64,000 nucleotides of DNA from Solibacillus ferritrahens (GCF_037027585.1 NZ_JAXCLE010000014.1:39202-103201); one strand, 5' to 3'. Shown: positions 50,207 to 59,211, counted from the first letter of the stretch. Notes: generated by a model from the letters alone, not told the origin. Translations and numbers: made by a program.

Positions 50207-51076
50207 TCAATTATTTGGTAAATATTTTTTATATTGATCCCATACTTCCAAATATTCCGGCAAATCATGTGGGTGCACTTTAATACATATCCCTATACGT
50301 GTATATAATTGAAAAATCACTTCATCTAAAAGTCTTTCTTCGGTATAGCTAAGATCACTGTTCCACATCTCAAACAATGTAAGCAATGTATTCAAATCTA
50401 GATTGTCTGGTGATGAACAAAATGCATATGTAAAATCATAAATTTTCGGTCCAATTATTGGTGAAGGATCAATCACACCTTTTAATTGGTTATTTAAATA
50501 AACAAAATTATGTACACCAGTATCTCCATGTAAATAATATTTTTCTTCCAAATGGCTATATCCTTTTAACTTATTTACTAAAAGTTCTACCCTTTTATGA
50601 TCATCTAATGAAAGAACCTTTCCTATATTTTGCTGCGCATATTCCAGACTACTTTGATTAAAATCAGACCAACTGCTTTTAGAAGTACCGTTTATTCTTC
50701 CCCAAGGGGTATCTTCATCTACCTTCCTATATTTATCAAATAGTTGCTTTATTAAAATTGTCATCCAGTCTATTTTAGAGCCTCGATTAAAATGTGTTTC
50801 TCCTGCAATATAGTCATACACAATAAATTGTTCTTCTGGATCTGTGTAAATAATATTAGGAAGTAAGTTCGTATCACTATAAGCCGTAAGAAATTGTTGC
50901 GTCGGCTTTATAATATTTGCTGTATCCATTTTTACCACATATGTTGGTTTTTTATTGACAAGTAGTAAATATAAAATGCTATTTGTAGTACCGCTATTAA
51001 GATTTTCTGCCTTTAAATCTGTACTAATTAAATAATTACTTTTTAATAAATTTATAATTTTATTAATTTTTTCCAC
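50207..51076 (-). CDS. aminoglycoside phosphotransferase-family kinase
   Basis: 289 residues, protein-kinase-like fold. Brenner motif HGDTGVHN at 183-190, DFG-equivalent IDPSP at 202-206, and the ATP-binding lobe with TTNSILYLLLVNKKPTYVVKMD. Such genes phosphorylate aminoglycosides, choline, fructosamine or other hydroxyl compounds; this one lacks the strong aminoglycoside-specific C-terminal pattern, so choline/ethanolamine-kinase-like activity is equally possible. Monocistronic. Confidence 0.83.
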   Translation of the reverse strand: MEKINKIINLLKSNYLISTDLKAENLNSGTTNSILYLLLVNKKPTYVVKMDTANIIKPTQQFLTAYSDTNLLPNIIYTDPEEQFIVYDYIAGETHFNRGSKIDWMTILIKQLFDKYRKVDEDTPWGRINGTSKSSWSDFNQSSLEYAQQNIGKVLSLDDHKRVELLVNKLKGYSHLEEKYYLHGDTGVHNFVYLNNQLKGVIDPSPIIGPKIYDFTYAFCSSPDNLDLNTLLTLFEMWNSDLSYTEERLLDEVIFQLYTRIGICIKVHPHDLPEYLEVWDQYKKYLPNN

Positions 51077-51257
51077 ATTTGAGCCCTCTTCTGCTAATTA
51101 ATATCGTGCCTGATAGTTATATTCTTTCCTAAATATTAAAATCCTTTTATTTTGAATTGAAATGATTTTTATGTTTAAAAGAAGTTATGAAGGTTTAGGG
51201 GTGGAGAAAGACTACACGTAGCTAACTGTTGAGGTAGTCTCCGTAAAGCTAAAAAAA

Positions 51258-51309
51258 GGATAGATGTATGCAGGAGTTATTTCCTGTTCATCTATCCGTA
51301 CTTTTTTCT
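51258..51309. terminator. intrinsic terminator, likely for the purine permease gene
   Basis: Stem GGATAGATG / CATCTATCC with inner CAGGA/TTCCTG pairing and T-runs on both sides. Confidence 0.75.
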
Positions 51310-51360
51310 TCTATATTTGTAACGAAACCTTAAATTATTTAGCGCTGTTTACTCTCTTTC

Positions 51361-52656
51361 CTAAACGATAAACGCAAAGTATGAAATGAATAATAAACAA
51401 AGCACGTACATTATTGGATGTACTTCTTTAGAACGCTTTTGTGCGATTAAACAAATTGGATATAGAACAAAACCTAATCCGATTCCGATAACGACACTAG
51501 AAGTTAACGGCATCATAATAATTGTTAAAAATGAAGGAATCACGATTTCTAACTTCGTCCAGTTAATTCTACGGATCTCCATAGCCATTAGTGCACCTAC
51601 AATAATTAATGCAGCTGAAGTTACTTCCGCTGAAATAACACTAACAAGTGGCGAGAAGAATAAAGCAACAACAAAACAAGCAGCAATGACTACAGATGTA
51701 AAGCCGGTTTTCCCTCCGACAGCAATACCTGCAGAAGATTCAACGCTTGTCGCAGGTGTTGATGTACCTAAAATAGCACCAATTACCCCCGCTGCAGAAT
51801 CGGCAAGTAAACCTTTACCGATATTCGGAATTTTATTGTCCTTCATCATGCCTGCTTGACTCGTTAATCCAATTAATGCACCCGCTGTATCAAAGAAGGC
51901 TACAATTAGAAACGTGAAAATAACTGTAAGGATTTCTGGCGTGAAAATCTCATCTAAATGACCAAACACAACACCAAATGTCGGTTCAAGGCTTGGGATA
52001 CTACCAACAATTGAAGATGGTACTTCGATTTTACCGAACAGCATACCTACAATTGTAGTAATGACCATAGCGTAGAAAATACCGCCGTTAATGCCTTTTA
52101 CTAACATAATGATCGTAAGGAAAATACCTAGAATTGCTAATAACGTCATCGGTGAAGTTAAATCACCAATCTTAACAAATGTGTCTGGATCTGCTTGCAC
52201 AATGCCACCATTTTTTAATCCGATAAAAGTGATGAAAAATCCAATACCAGCAGCGATTGCGAACTTTAAATCACTTGGAATAATGTTAATAATTTTTTCG
52301 CGAATTTTAAATAAACTTAAAATCAAGAAGATGATTCCGGCAACAAATACACCTGTTAAAGTGACTTGCCAATCAATACCCATTCCAATACATACTGTGA
52401 ATGTAAAGAATGAGTTTAATCCCATACTCGGTGCAATAGCGATTGGAAAGTTCGCAAGTAAGCCCATAAGTAGTGTTCCGATAATTGCAGTAAGCGCAGT
52501 TGCAGTAAATACAGCACCACTATCCATCCCGGATTGACTTAGAATAATTGGATTTACCACTAATATATAAGCTATCGATAAGAAGGTTGTTATTCCTGCG
52601 AGTGATTCCTGCTTATAGGAAGTGTTCCGTTCTGCAAATTTAAAAAAGTTTCTCAT
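51361..52656 (-). CDS. NCS2-family purine permease (guanine/hypoxanthine, PbuG-like)
   Basis: 431 residues, about thirteen membrane segments, with the NCS2/AzgA features: N-terminal FFKFAERNTSYKQESLAGITT, ALTAIIGTLLMGLLANFPIA, PSMGLNSFFTF and, in the middle, FDTAGALIGL and LGTSTPATSVESSAGIAVGG. The AzgA subgroup imports adenine, guanine and hypoxanthine by proton symport. A guanine-type riboswitch with terminator in the leader implies repression when guanine or hypoxanthine is abundant. Confidence 0.92.
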   Translation of the reverse strand: MRNFFKFAERNTSYKQESLAGITTFLSIAYILVVNPIILSQSGMDSGAVFTATALTAIIGTLLMGLLANFPIAIAPSMGLNSFFTFTVCIGMGIDWQVTLTGVFVAGIIFLILSLFKIREKIINIIPSDLKFAIAAGIGFFITFIGLKNGGIVQADPDTFVKIGDLTSPMTLLAILGIFLTIIMLVKGINGGIFYAMVITTIVGMLFGKIEVPSSIVGSIPSLEPTFGVVFGHLDEIFTPEILTVIFTFLIVAFFDTAGALIGLTSQAGMMKDNKIPNIGKGLLADSAAGVIGAILGTSTPATSVESSAGIAVGGKTGFTSVVIAACFVVALFFSPLVSVISAEVTSAALIIVGALMAMEIRRINWTKLEIVIPSFLTIIMMPLTSSVVIGIGLGFVLYPICLIAQKRSKEVHPIMYVLCLLFISYFAFIV

Positions 52657-52737
52657 GTTGTAATCTCCTATTTGCCAAAGTTAAGAATGAACGGAAATCA
52701 TTCTGATGTTAGTATTCAGCTATTGCATTTTTCTATT

Positions 52738-52779
52738 AATAAAAAAAAAACTTTGACCACAATCGGCCAAAGTTTTTTC
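52738..52779 (-). terminator. riboswitch-controlled terminator hairpin before the purine permease
   Basis: On the minus strand, AAAACTTTGGCC / GGTCAAAGTTTT with a short loop and a following run of ten T, about 80 bp before the permease ATG. It is the expression platform of the aptamer at 52819. Confidence 0.9.
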
Positions 52780-52818
52780 TACAATAAAGCGGAATAAAAA
52801 ATCAATAATTTCCCATTC

Positions 52819-52883
52819 CTTGTAGTCAGCTAATATCGGTAGCTGGTAGAAACTTTCAAGCCGTCTTCTTGAATTTATACAAG
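52819..52883 (-). ncRNA. purine riboswitch aptamer, guanine type
   Basis: Minus strand: P1 CTTGTA/TACAAG, P2 TTCAAG/CTTGAA with loop GACGG, the conserved J2/3 GTTTCTACC, P3 AGCTA/TAGCT with loop CCGATAT. The two loops can pair (GG/CC). The specificity base before TAC is C (CTGACTAC), which selects guanine/hypoxanthine rather than adenine. Established knowledge: this class turns genes off by forming the terminator when ligand binds. Confidence 0.92.
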
Positions 52884-53118
52884 GTAAATCTATTCTTTTT
52901 TAAAACAATAGGAGAATAATATCAAGTATAATTTAAAAGGTCAATAGTATATATTGGAATAAGTTTTACCCTTAACGGATGTAAAAATATTCTAAAAAGA
53001 GCGAAAAATCAAGTAATATTAAATCTATAAAAAAATGCAATGAAATCTCTTAAGACTTATGTAGGATAAAATTGTTAAAAGTAAAATTCTGTGAGCACAA
53101 AAGCCGGTAAGAACTATC

Positions 53119-53567
53119 TTAATTTATAAAATCGAATATTTTTAAATCTATTTCATCTATTGGACCAATCTTTTGTTCTAAGTCCCATAATCGAATTTCG
53201 AATGTCTCATTATTTTTCTGAAATGGTTGGAGTTTTTCAAGAGTAGTAAAGTAGACAGGATTATACTTAATTTCATTATTTATTACGTTTTTTACTTTTA
53301 ACAAACCTTTAAATTCTATATCCAGAACTATTTGACCAGTTTCTTCGTAAAGTTCTCTTATTGCACAATCATTTGGTGTTTCATCCATCTCCCTTTTCCC
53401 GGCTGGTAATTCCCATTGTTTTCTTAAAGTGTTATAACATAAAAGATATTTGTCATCACATTTAATAACAGCATATGATCCAGCCAATCGGTGATAGGTA
53501 TATATTTCTGTCTCTTTTACAACAAGGAATTCAGAAATTGAAAGCCATTATCCTTTGCGCATTCCAA
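53119..53567 (-). pseudogene. NUDIX hydrolase gene with a probable frameshift near 53525
   Basis: From TTG at 53567 (six G, 6 bases before) the frame reads MECAKDNGFQFLNSLL then stops. The next frame continues VVKETEIYTYHRLAGSYAVI and the full Nudix box GKREMDETPNDCAIRELYEE to the end at 53119. A shorter form could start at the internal TTG (53487) giving 122 residues with an intact Nudix core, so some activity may remain. A one-base indel in the first 16 codons is the simplest explanation. Confidence 0.7.
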
Positions 53568-53606
53568 TTATTTCCCCCCATCTTTTTAACCAATCTCACT
53601 CAAATG

Positions 53607-54230
53607 TTATGAAATAGTGACTTTATCTAAATGCGCTATGTCCCCTTCAGATAAAATACAATATTCTCCATTTTTTATTTCCATTATTGAAAGACTTGTG
53701 TCGTGTATAAATGGTGGTGCCAATAAATCTGTAATGTTCCTTCCTTTTGCATGCATTAATAAAGATTTTAGAATAACAGAATGAGTAATAACCAATATAT
53801 TTCCAGATTCATGTTCTGAAATAATGTAATTTAATACATTAATAGCCCTGTTTGTAAGCTGCTCAAAGGTCTCACCACCAGCTGGTTCATAAAGGGCTGG
53901 TTTCTTCCCAAAATTTTTATATTGCTCAGGGTATGAAACCTTTATTTCTTCATGAGTTTTACCCTCCCATTCACCCAAATACATTTCTCTCAAGTTTTCA
54001 TTCGTACTAATTGGTAAATTTCTTTCCCCAATAATTAATTTAGCTGTTTCAATTGTTCTTTCACTGGTACTTGAATAAGCAGCAACAAATTCTACCCCTT
54101 CTAACCTTTTTCCTAATGCAATTGCGTTATTAACCCCTTGCTCAGTTAACGCTGAATCTTTCCAGCCTTGCATCCTTTTTTGAATATTCCACTCTGTTTG
54201 ACCATGTCTCACTAAATATAATCTAAGCAA
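53607..54230 (-). CDS. histidine phosphatase family (phosphoglycerate mutase-like) protein
   Basis: 207 residues. LVRHGQTEWN (6-15) carries the phosphate-accepting His9; Arg and second His follow in STSERTIETAKL and VITHSVILKS. Length matches cobalamin-phosphatase/PhoE-like proteins. Substrate unknown; broad phosphatase activity is likely. It overlaps no neighbour but is close to the Nudix gene, in the same direction. Confidence 0.88.
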   Translation of the reverse strand: MLRLYLVRHGQTEWNIQKRMQGWKDSALTEQGVNNAIALGKRLEGVEFVAAYSSTSERTIETAKLIIGERNLPISTNENLREMYLGEWEGKTHEEIKVSYPEQYKNFGKKPALYEPAGGETFEQLTNRAINVLNYIISEHESGNILVITHSVILKSLLMHAKGRNITDLLAPPFIHDTSLSIMEIKNGEYCILSEGDIAHLDKVTIS

Positions 54231-54362
54231 TGTGTGTTCCCCCGCTCTATACTTTCTCTAAAATCGCTTGTACATTAAGTTATAGCAGCCAAGAATTGTT
54301 GGTTTCTCAGCATTTTTCAACTACTTGTGTATCCCTAAACTGCATATGCCTCCCCTAAAAAA

Positions 54363-55082
54363 TTATAATTTGTTTTTATCTATTTTATAAATCCCTTTCC
54401 GATCACGGAGTTCGCATCCATTTTCCTCAAAGATTTTAATCATATAAGAATTACTTACGTCGGTACTGCCGACGTAATAGCTGGCATGGAAATTCTTGAG
54501 TAATGCGAGAGTAATTTTATGAATAGTTCTTCCCAGGCCTTGCCCTCTTAAATTCGGCACTACGCCGAAGTAAAACAATCTTCCTTCGTCATCTGTCCCC
54601 ATTTCAATATGAGGAATACTTATCCCTATTAAAGTTTCATTCTTCGTGAAATAATAGCAATACTTGCGCCACTCAGGTCCCAACTCATTTTTAATAGAAT
54701 GCATAACTTGATCAATGGGCTGCTTTATATTTTTATTGGCAGAACCCATTCGACATAGATCATACAATTCCGCATATTCTCGGTCATCCATTATTCCTTC
54801 AGAAAGTGAATGCCAAACAATTTGATCATCTATTTGTGGTAAATCTTCAAGTTTCCTTGTGTACTCGACAATACTGGAAATCTTGCTGAACTTTTTTTGA
54901 AGCAGCCAGCTTTCAAAATGTTCATCCATCAGTAAAGATAAATAGCCAATCCCCAGATGATCCCATTCCTCCAGGATTTTTGTGAATTGATGTATGTATT
55001 CTTCTTTTGGAATATCCTCTTTATTGATTTGATCAACAAGCCAATATTTCGGATCGTTTTTGATGATATTGAATAAGTTCAA
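54363..55082 (-). CDS. two-domain GNAT-family protein
   Basis: 239 residues from TTG at 55082, preceded by GGGGGAG at 7 bases. The N-terminal ~110 residues look like a first GNAT-like domain (YIHQFTKILEEWDHLGIGYL...FSKISSIVEYTRKLEDLPQI); the C-terminal half has the acetyl-CoA motif PNLRGQGLGRTIHKITLALL and the final GNSYMIKIFEENGCEL. Such double-GNAT forms occur in Bacillales. It begins right after the stop of the decayed nucleotidyltransferase, and probably shared its transcript. Confidence 0.8.
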   Translation of the reverse strand: MNLFNIIKNDPKYWLVDQINKEDIPKEEYIHQFTKILEEWDHLGIGYLSLLMDEHFESWLLQKKFSKISSIVEYTRKLEDLPQIDDQIVWHSLSEGIMDDREYAELYDLCRMGSANKNIKQPIDQVMHSIKNELGPEWRKYCYYFTKNETLIGISIPHIEMGTDDEGRLFYFGVVPNLRGQGLGRTIHKITLALLKNFHASYYVGSTDVSNSYMIKIFEENGCELRDRKGIYKIDKNKL

Positions 55083-55095
55083 TTTGTTGCTCCCC

Positions 55096-55370
55096 CTAAT
55101 ACACCAGTTTAAGAATTTTTTTGATATGCTCTTCATTTTCTTCTATACCAACTTGCCTACTCAAATATTTATTCAGTCTAAGAATTTCTGGAAAAGTAGA
55201 AATCAACGTTAATTGTCAAAGGTTCCTCTTGCTAATGAACCCGCTAAGTAAATTGCTAAAACATCCGAATCAGATGTTAAGTCTTTTAAAGCATTTACCA
55301 ATAAAATATCTCGATGATTTGGTAATAATGTATCACTTTCTAGATGTCTGTTTTCAAGTCCCATACACAT
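55096..55370 (-). pseudogene. decayed nucleotidyltransferase gene
   Basis: ATG at 55370 with AAAGGAG opens MGLENRHLESDTLLPNHRDI, continues to LAGSLARGTFDN, the start of the nucleotidyltransferase motif, and stops where the DxD aspartates should come. A later frame gives a C-terminal piece FPEILRLNKYLSRQVGIEEN...IKKILKLVY ending at 55096. About 100 residues in the middle are missing. The intact family adds nucleotides to antibiotics or proteins. Confidence 0.75.
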
Positions 55371-55485
55371 CAACTAGCTCCTTTTCTACTTTTGAAGATT
55401 CTTTATAAGTTGGGTTAAATCCTTAACGCCTACCACACCTCTTTCTAGGGAAGCCAAAGAATTTCATTAATATAATAAATTCCAC

Positions 55486-55524
55486 AAAAAAGGCATTAAT
55501 CCTTGTTGGATTAACGCCCTTTTG
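55486..55524 (-). terminator. intrinsic terminator after the SDR gene
   Basis: Stem GGCATTAATCC / GGATTAACGCC with TTTTTTGTGG on the minus strand. It is ~75 bp from the SDR stop. Confidence 0.75.
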
Positions 55525-55596
55525 TTGAAGCAGAAAAAAGTAGCACTATTTTTCCTACTATTTATTAAGATTTTTTACTGTGTCTTACAATTAAGA

Positions 55597-56490
55597 TTAC
55601 AAGTCTATTGACTCGCCACCTGTTACTCCATAAATTTGACCAGTAATATAACTTCCTTCATCAGAAGCTAGAAGAACATATACCGGTGCAAGTTCTACCG
55701 GCTGTCCAGCACGACCAAGTGGAGAGTTTTGGCCAAACTCAGGGATACTACCTTCCAATTGTCCGTTATCTAACTGAAGCGGTGTCCAAATTGGTCCTGG
55801 TGCCACCCCATTAACACGTACTCCTTTAGAAGCAAAGTATGAGGAGAGCGTTACCGTAAAGTTACTGATTGCACCTTTTGTAGAGGCATAATCTAGTAAT
55901 TGTGTGGACGGATTAAATGATTGAACCGATGTCGTTGTAATAATGGCACTACCTGGTTCTAGATACTCTTCAGCTGCTTTAACCGTCTCAAACATACTGA
56001 TAATGTTTACTTTGAAAGTATCCTCCACTTGTTTGATTGTTATTTCACTTAGGGAAGGTTGTGCAATTTGCTGCGCCGCATTTAATACGAGCGTGTCCAA
56101 ACCGCCAAAAGCTTCCACTGTTTTTGTTACAATTTCAGTCGCTGCGCCATCTTCTCGCAGATCATAAGGTAGCAGTAATGCTTTTTTGCCTTCTTTTTCA
56201 ATTAATTCTTTCACTTCATTAGCATCCTTTTCTTCACCAGGGAAGAACTGGATCGCTACATTTGCCCCTTCACGTGCATAGGCAATAGCAGCGGCACGGC
56301 CAATTCCGGAATCACCACCTGTAATCAAGGCGTTGCGCCCTTCTAGGCGATTGTGACCTTTATAAGATTGTTCTCCGCAATCAGGTTTTGGGCTCATATC
56401 TTTTTGGAGCGCTGGAGTGTTCTGTTCTTGATCCGGGAAGTTTCCTGTATGATATTTCTTACGTGGATCTGTTAGATGTGTGTTTCCCAT
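55597..56490 (-). CDS. general-stress short-chain dehydrogenase (YdaD/YhdF-like)
   Basis: About 297 residues. A ~45-residue N-terminal extension (DPRKKYHTGNFPDQEQNTPA...PDCGEQSYKGHNRLEGR) precedes the Rossmann TGGDSGIGRAAA, with NAAQ, the Ser in TSVQS and YASTK. The extension is a hallmark of stress-type SDRs such as B. subtilis YdaD, YhdF and YhxC. ATG at 56490 follows AGGAG. A SigB-like promoter precedes it (56576-56601). The substrate is unknown; glucose dehydrogenase-like activity is possible. Confidence 0.9.
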   Translation of the reverse strand: MGNTHLTDPRKKYHTGNFPDQEQNTPALQKDMSPKPDCGEQSYKGHNRLEGRNALITGGDSGIGRAAAIAYAREGANVAIQFFPGEEKDANEVKELIEKEGKKALLLPYDLREDGAATEIVTKTVEAFGGLDTLVLNAAQQIAQPSLSEITIKQVEDTFKVNIISMFETVKAAEEYLEPGSAIITTTSVQSFNPSTQLLDYASTKGAISNFTVTLSSYFASKGVRVNGVAPGPIWTPLQLDNGQLEGSIPEFGQNSPLGRAGQPVELAPVYVLLASDEGSYITGQIYGVTGGESIDL

Positions 56491-56575
56491 CAAAAATCAT
56501 CTCCTAATCTAGTTTTGATAGTAAGGAAAAATCTGAAAACCTATTCCTTTACTAATTTGTGTTACATTCCTTTGA

Positions 56576-56601
56576 ATACCCTGTGTTCATTCACTTTAAA
56601 C
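56576..56601 (-). promoter_or_regulatory. SigB-type promoter of the stress dehydrogenase gene
   Basis: Minus strand GTTTAA, 14 bases, GGGTAT, a perfect match to the SigB consensus, 86 bp before the start codon. Confidence 0.85.
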
Positions 56602-56689
56602 AGCTAAAAGCTATCCTACGCATTGTATTGAAATAGATAATATCTCTAATAAGTGAAGTGGTGACCATCCATTCGATCACCACCTCTTT

Positions 56690-58306
56690 TTAGTTTGTTT
56701 CTGGGAAAAATACCTGGGCTGTACGAACATCTACCAGTGTAGGCGCATTTGTATTAAGTGCCTCTTCCATTACCGATTCCAGTTCAGAATCTGAAGCGGG
56801 GCGTAGTCCTTTCCAACCGCAAGCTTCTGCCAATTTCACAAAATCTGGGTTGGTTAAATCTACCCCTACTTCTTCCTTCTCAGCTACTTTTAATTTGTCT
56901 CTTTCCATTTGCAGACTCTCATTATTTAACACAACGACCGTAATATTGAGTCCATATCGGGTAGCTGTCAATAAATCAGCAAGTACCATTTGTAGTCCTC
57001 CGTCACCGACAATTGCCACTACTTGTTTTTCAGGTTGGATAAGCTTGGCTGCCATTGCAGCTGGAAGTCCAAAACCTAGTGTCCGCCAGTAGCCAGAGAA
57101 TAAAACAGATTGCCCCTTTTGTCGGAAGTTCCGATTCGTCCACACTGTATTATCTCCTGTATCCAGTGCAAGAATGGCATCCGGTGCCACTGTTCTGTCC
57201 AATGCGTGCATAATTCGGGAAGGATGGACAGGATAACCAGAAGTACTACCTTCCTTCTCATTTTGCTCCGCCCATTTTTCTTTAACTTTCTTGCAACGGA
57301 TTACCCAATCTTCAGAATGGGAGAATTCTTGCATGCTCTCCAATAAGAATGGTACAACTTCTTCTGTTTTCCCCATGATGCCAAGCTCAGTTGGAATTTC
57401 TTTTACAAACTTATCGAATTGGCGGTCAATCTGAATAATCCTTGCATTAGTTGGCACATACCCTTCTGGCCACCAAGTTGTGCCCGCAAGAAGTACTACA
57501 TCTGAGTCTTTAAATAAATCCGCAGCATAAGGATTACCGCCTTCGCCTATACCTTGCAGAACGAGCTCTGAAGATTCATTAAATAAGCCTTTGCCACCTA
57601 AGCTTGTCAGAATTCCAGCTCCCCACAAATCTGCTAATTTTTCCAACTCCTCTGATACGGACGTGGCGCCTAAGCCTGCTAGAATCATTGGCTGCTTGGC
57701 TGTTTTCATTATTCCGATTGCGTGTTCCAAGCTTTCTTTCGTGAAGTTGGAAGCCCCTTCTATTACATTAGGCAATGGACGCGGCTCCCCTTTAGCCGGC
57801 ATCATGAAAATGTCCTTCGGTATGGATAGATGTGTGACTACACGCTGTCCAAGTGATGTTCTTGCCGCTTTTTGCAGAACCTCAATCGTCGCATCTGGAT
57901 TTGCCAGATTAGCAGAATAAGCAGCAAAGGGCTTCATTAGCTCCTGTTGGTCAATATATTGTGGATATTCCGTCCCGATTTTATCGCTTTGGGCCTGTCC
58001 CGTAATGGCGAGTACAGGTGCTCTATCTGCATGTGCATCACCAAGCCCATTTAAAAGGTTAGCTGCACCAGGTCCCATCGTCGCGGTGCATACCCCAAGC
58101 CCGCCCGTCAGTTTTGCTTCTGCAGACGCCATAAAAGCAGCTGTCGACTCATGCTTAACAGCAATGTATTGTATTTTATTCTGCTTAGCCAGTGCATCTA
58201 TGAGTCCGAAAGTAGTATCTCCCACTACCCCGTATATCCGTTTAACGCCAAACATAGATAGTTGGTCCAGCATCAATTCACCAACTGTTCTCTCTTTATT
58301 ATCCAT
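56690..58306 (-). CDS. pyruvate oxidase-like thiamine-diphosphate enzyme (YdaP-like)
   Basis: 538 residues of the acetolactate synthase/pyruvate oxidase family. The ThDP glutamate is in AVKHESTAAF near residue 50, the FAD domain in the middle, and the GDG..N ThDP-diphosphate motif in IVGDGGLQMVLADLLTATRY and VVVLNNES. Pyruvate (with quinone or oxygen) would be converted to acetate or acetyl phosphate. The order and style are those of B. subtilis YdaP, a SigB-dependent stress protein. A SigB-like promoter lies at 58386-58410. Confidence 0.9.
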   Translation of the reverse strand: MDNKERTVGELMLDQLSMFGVKRIYGVVGDTTFGLIDALAKQNKIQYIAVKHESTAAFMASAEAKLTGGLGVCTATMGPGAANLLNGLGDAHADRAPVLAITGQAQSDKIGTEYPQYIDQQELMKPFAAYSANLANPDATIEVLQKAARTSLGQRVVTHLSIPKDIFMMPAKGEPRPLPNVIEGASNFTKESLEHAIGIMKTAKQPMILAGLGATSVSEELEKLADLWGAGILTSLGGKGLFNESSELVLQGIGEGGNPYAADLFKDSDVVLLAGTTWWPEGYVPTNARIIQIDRQFDKFVKEIPTELGIMGKTEEVVPFLLESMQEFSHSEDWVIRCKKVKEKWAEQNEKEGSTSGYPVHPSRIMHALDRTVAPDAILALDTGDNTVWTNRNFRQKGQSVLFSGYWRTLGFGLPAAMAAKLIQPEKQVVAIVGDGGLQMVLADLLTATRYGLNITVVVLNNESLQMERDKLKVAEKEEVGVDLTNPDFVKLAEACGWKGLRPASDSELESVMEEALNTNAPTLVDVRTAQVFFPETN

Positions 58307-58385
58307 AAAATATGAACCTCCTTGATAGATTTTCTAACTTGCCAGTTAGAGAGCCTATTTATATTTTTCGGTCATATTTAATTAC

Positions 58386-58410
58386 TTTCCCAAAATAGCG
58401 AGAGTTAACC
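58386..58410 (-). promoter_or_regulatory. SigB-like promoter of the pyruvate oxidase gene
   Basis: Minus strand GGTTAA, 13 bases, GGGAAA, close to the SigB consensus (GTTTAA / GGGWAT). Confidence 0.6.
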
Positions 58411-58478
58411 TTTGTTTTTTAATTGCTTGGCTAAATGAGAATTAAGTTAACCCCATTTAATTCCCAAAAAATAAAATA

Positions 58479-58504
58479 GATTAAAGGAAGTTTTTCTAGG
58501 GTAT
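58479..58504 (+). promoter_or_regulatory. SigB-type promoter of the DUF421 gene
   Basis: GATTAA, 14 bases, GGGTAT on the plus strand, 28 bp before the start. One mismatch from consensus at -35. Confidence 0.75.
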
Positions 58505-58531
58505 TCAAAGATGATAAAGGAGTGAAGAGGA

Positions 58532-59179
58532 TTGATAACAACGATTATCATTAAAGTCATTGTCGGATATTTAGCTCTTATGCTAGTCATCCGCTTGTTA
58601 GGGAATAAGGAACTCTCTGAAGTTACCCCTTTCGACTTTGTCTTTATCATTATTCTCGGTGGAATACTTACGAGTGCTATTTATGATGATAAGGTTAGTA
58701 TTTGGGTTATTCTTATCACTATTGGAGCATGGACTGTACTTAACGTTATAGTCAATTTCCTTGTCCGGATGTTTGAAAAACTGCGCCCGGTCATTAAAGG
58801 GGAACCAGCCATTGTCGTTAATAATGGCTGCATTGAGATTAAAGAATTACAAAAAAAGAGAATTGATCCCGAACAGCTTCGCTCCTTATTGCGACAGCAA
58901 GGGGTTTTTACTCTTAGAGAGGTGAAATATGCTCTTTTAGAGCCTGGCGGACAAATTAGTATAATGAAAAAGGAATCAGCCAAGGAGAATTCAAGTAATG
59001 TTTTGTCCCATCTTCTTGTTGATAAAGGTAGTGTAAAAGAAAAGGCCCTGGATAAAATAGGGAAAGATGAGCAATGGGTCATTAAGTCATTAAAAGATGA
59101 AGGCTATGAAAACCTCAAGAAAATATATTATGCTGAATGGGATGAGGAAAATGGATTTTTAGTTCAGACTTATGATTAG
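58532..59179 (+). CDS. DUF421 membrane protein (YetF/YdfR-type)
   Basis: 215 residues. Three N-terminal hydrophobic segments (VIVGYLALMLVIRLLGNKEL and following) then the cytoplasmic DUF421 domain with GEPAIVVNNGCIEIKELQKK, RIDPEQLRSLLRQQGVFTLR and VKYALLEPGGQISIM. A TTG start after AAAGGAG. Bacilli have several paralogues with unclear roles (one is involved in cell envelope or spore germination in some species). SigB-like promoter upstream. Confidence 0.85.
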   Translation: MITTIIIKVIVGYLALMLVIRLLGNKELSEVTPFDFVFIIILGGILTSAIYDDKVSIWVILITIGAWTVLNVIVNFLVRMFEKLRPVIKGEPAIVVNNGCIEIKELQKKRIDPEQLRSLLRQQGVFTLREVKYALLEPGGQISIMKKESAKENSSNVLSHLLVDKGSVKEKALDKIGKDEQWVIKSLKDEGYENLKKIYYAEWDEENGFLVQTYD

Positions 59180-59211
59180 CGCTTATAGAGATGCTTATTT
59201 CAGCTAATATT

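Noticed and set aside
56655..56693. Hairpin GTGGTGA / TCACCAC near the end of the pyruvate oxidase gene
   Set aside because: The T-run lies on the plus side where no gene ends; not a convincing terminator for the minus-strand gene.
56758..58325. Several open frames opposite the pyruvate oxidase gene
   Set aside because: They follow codon bias of the real gene; none has a start with a ribosome site.
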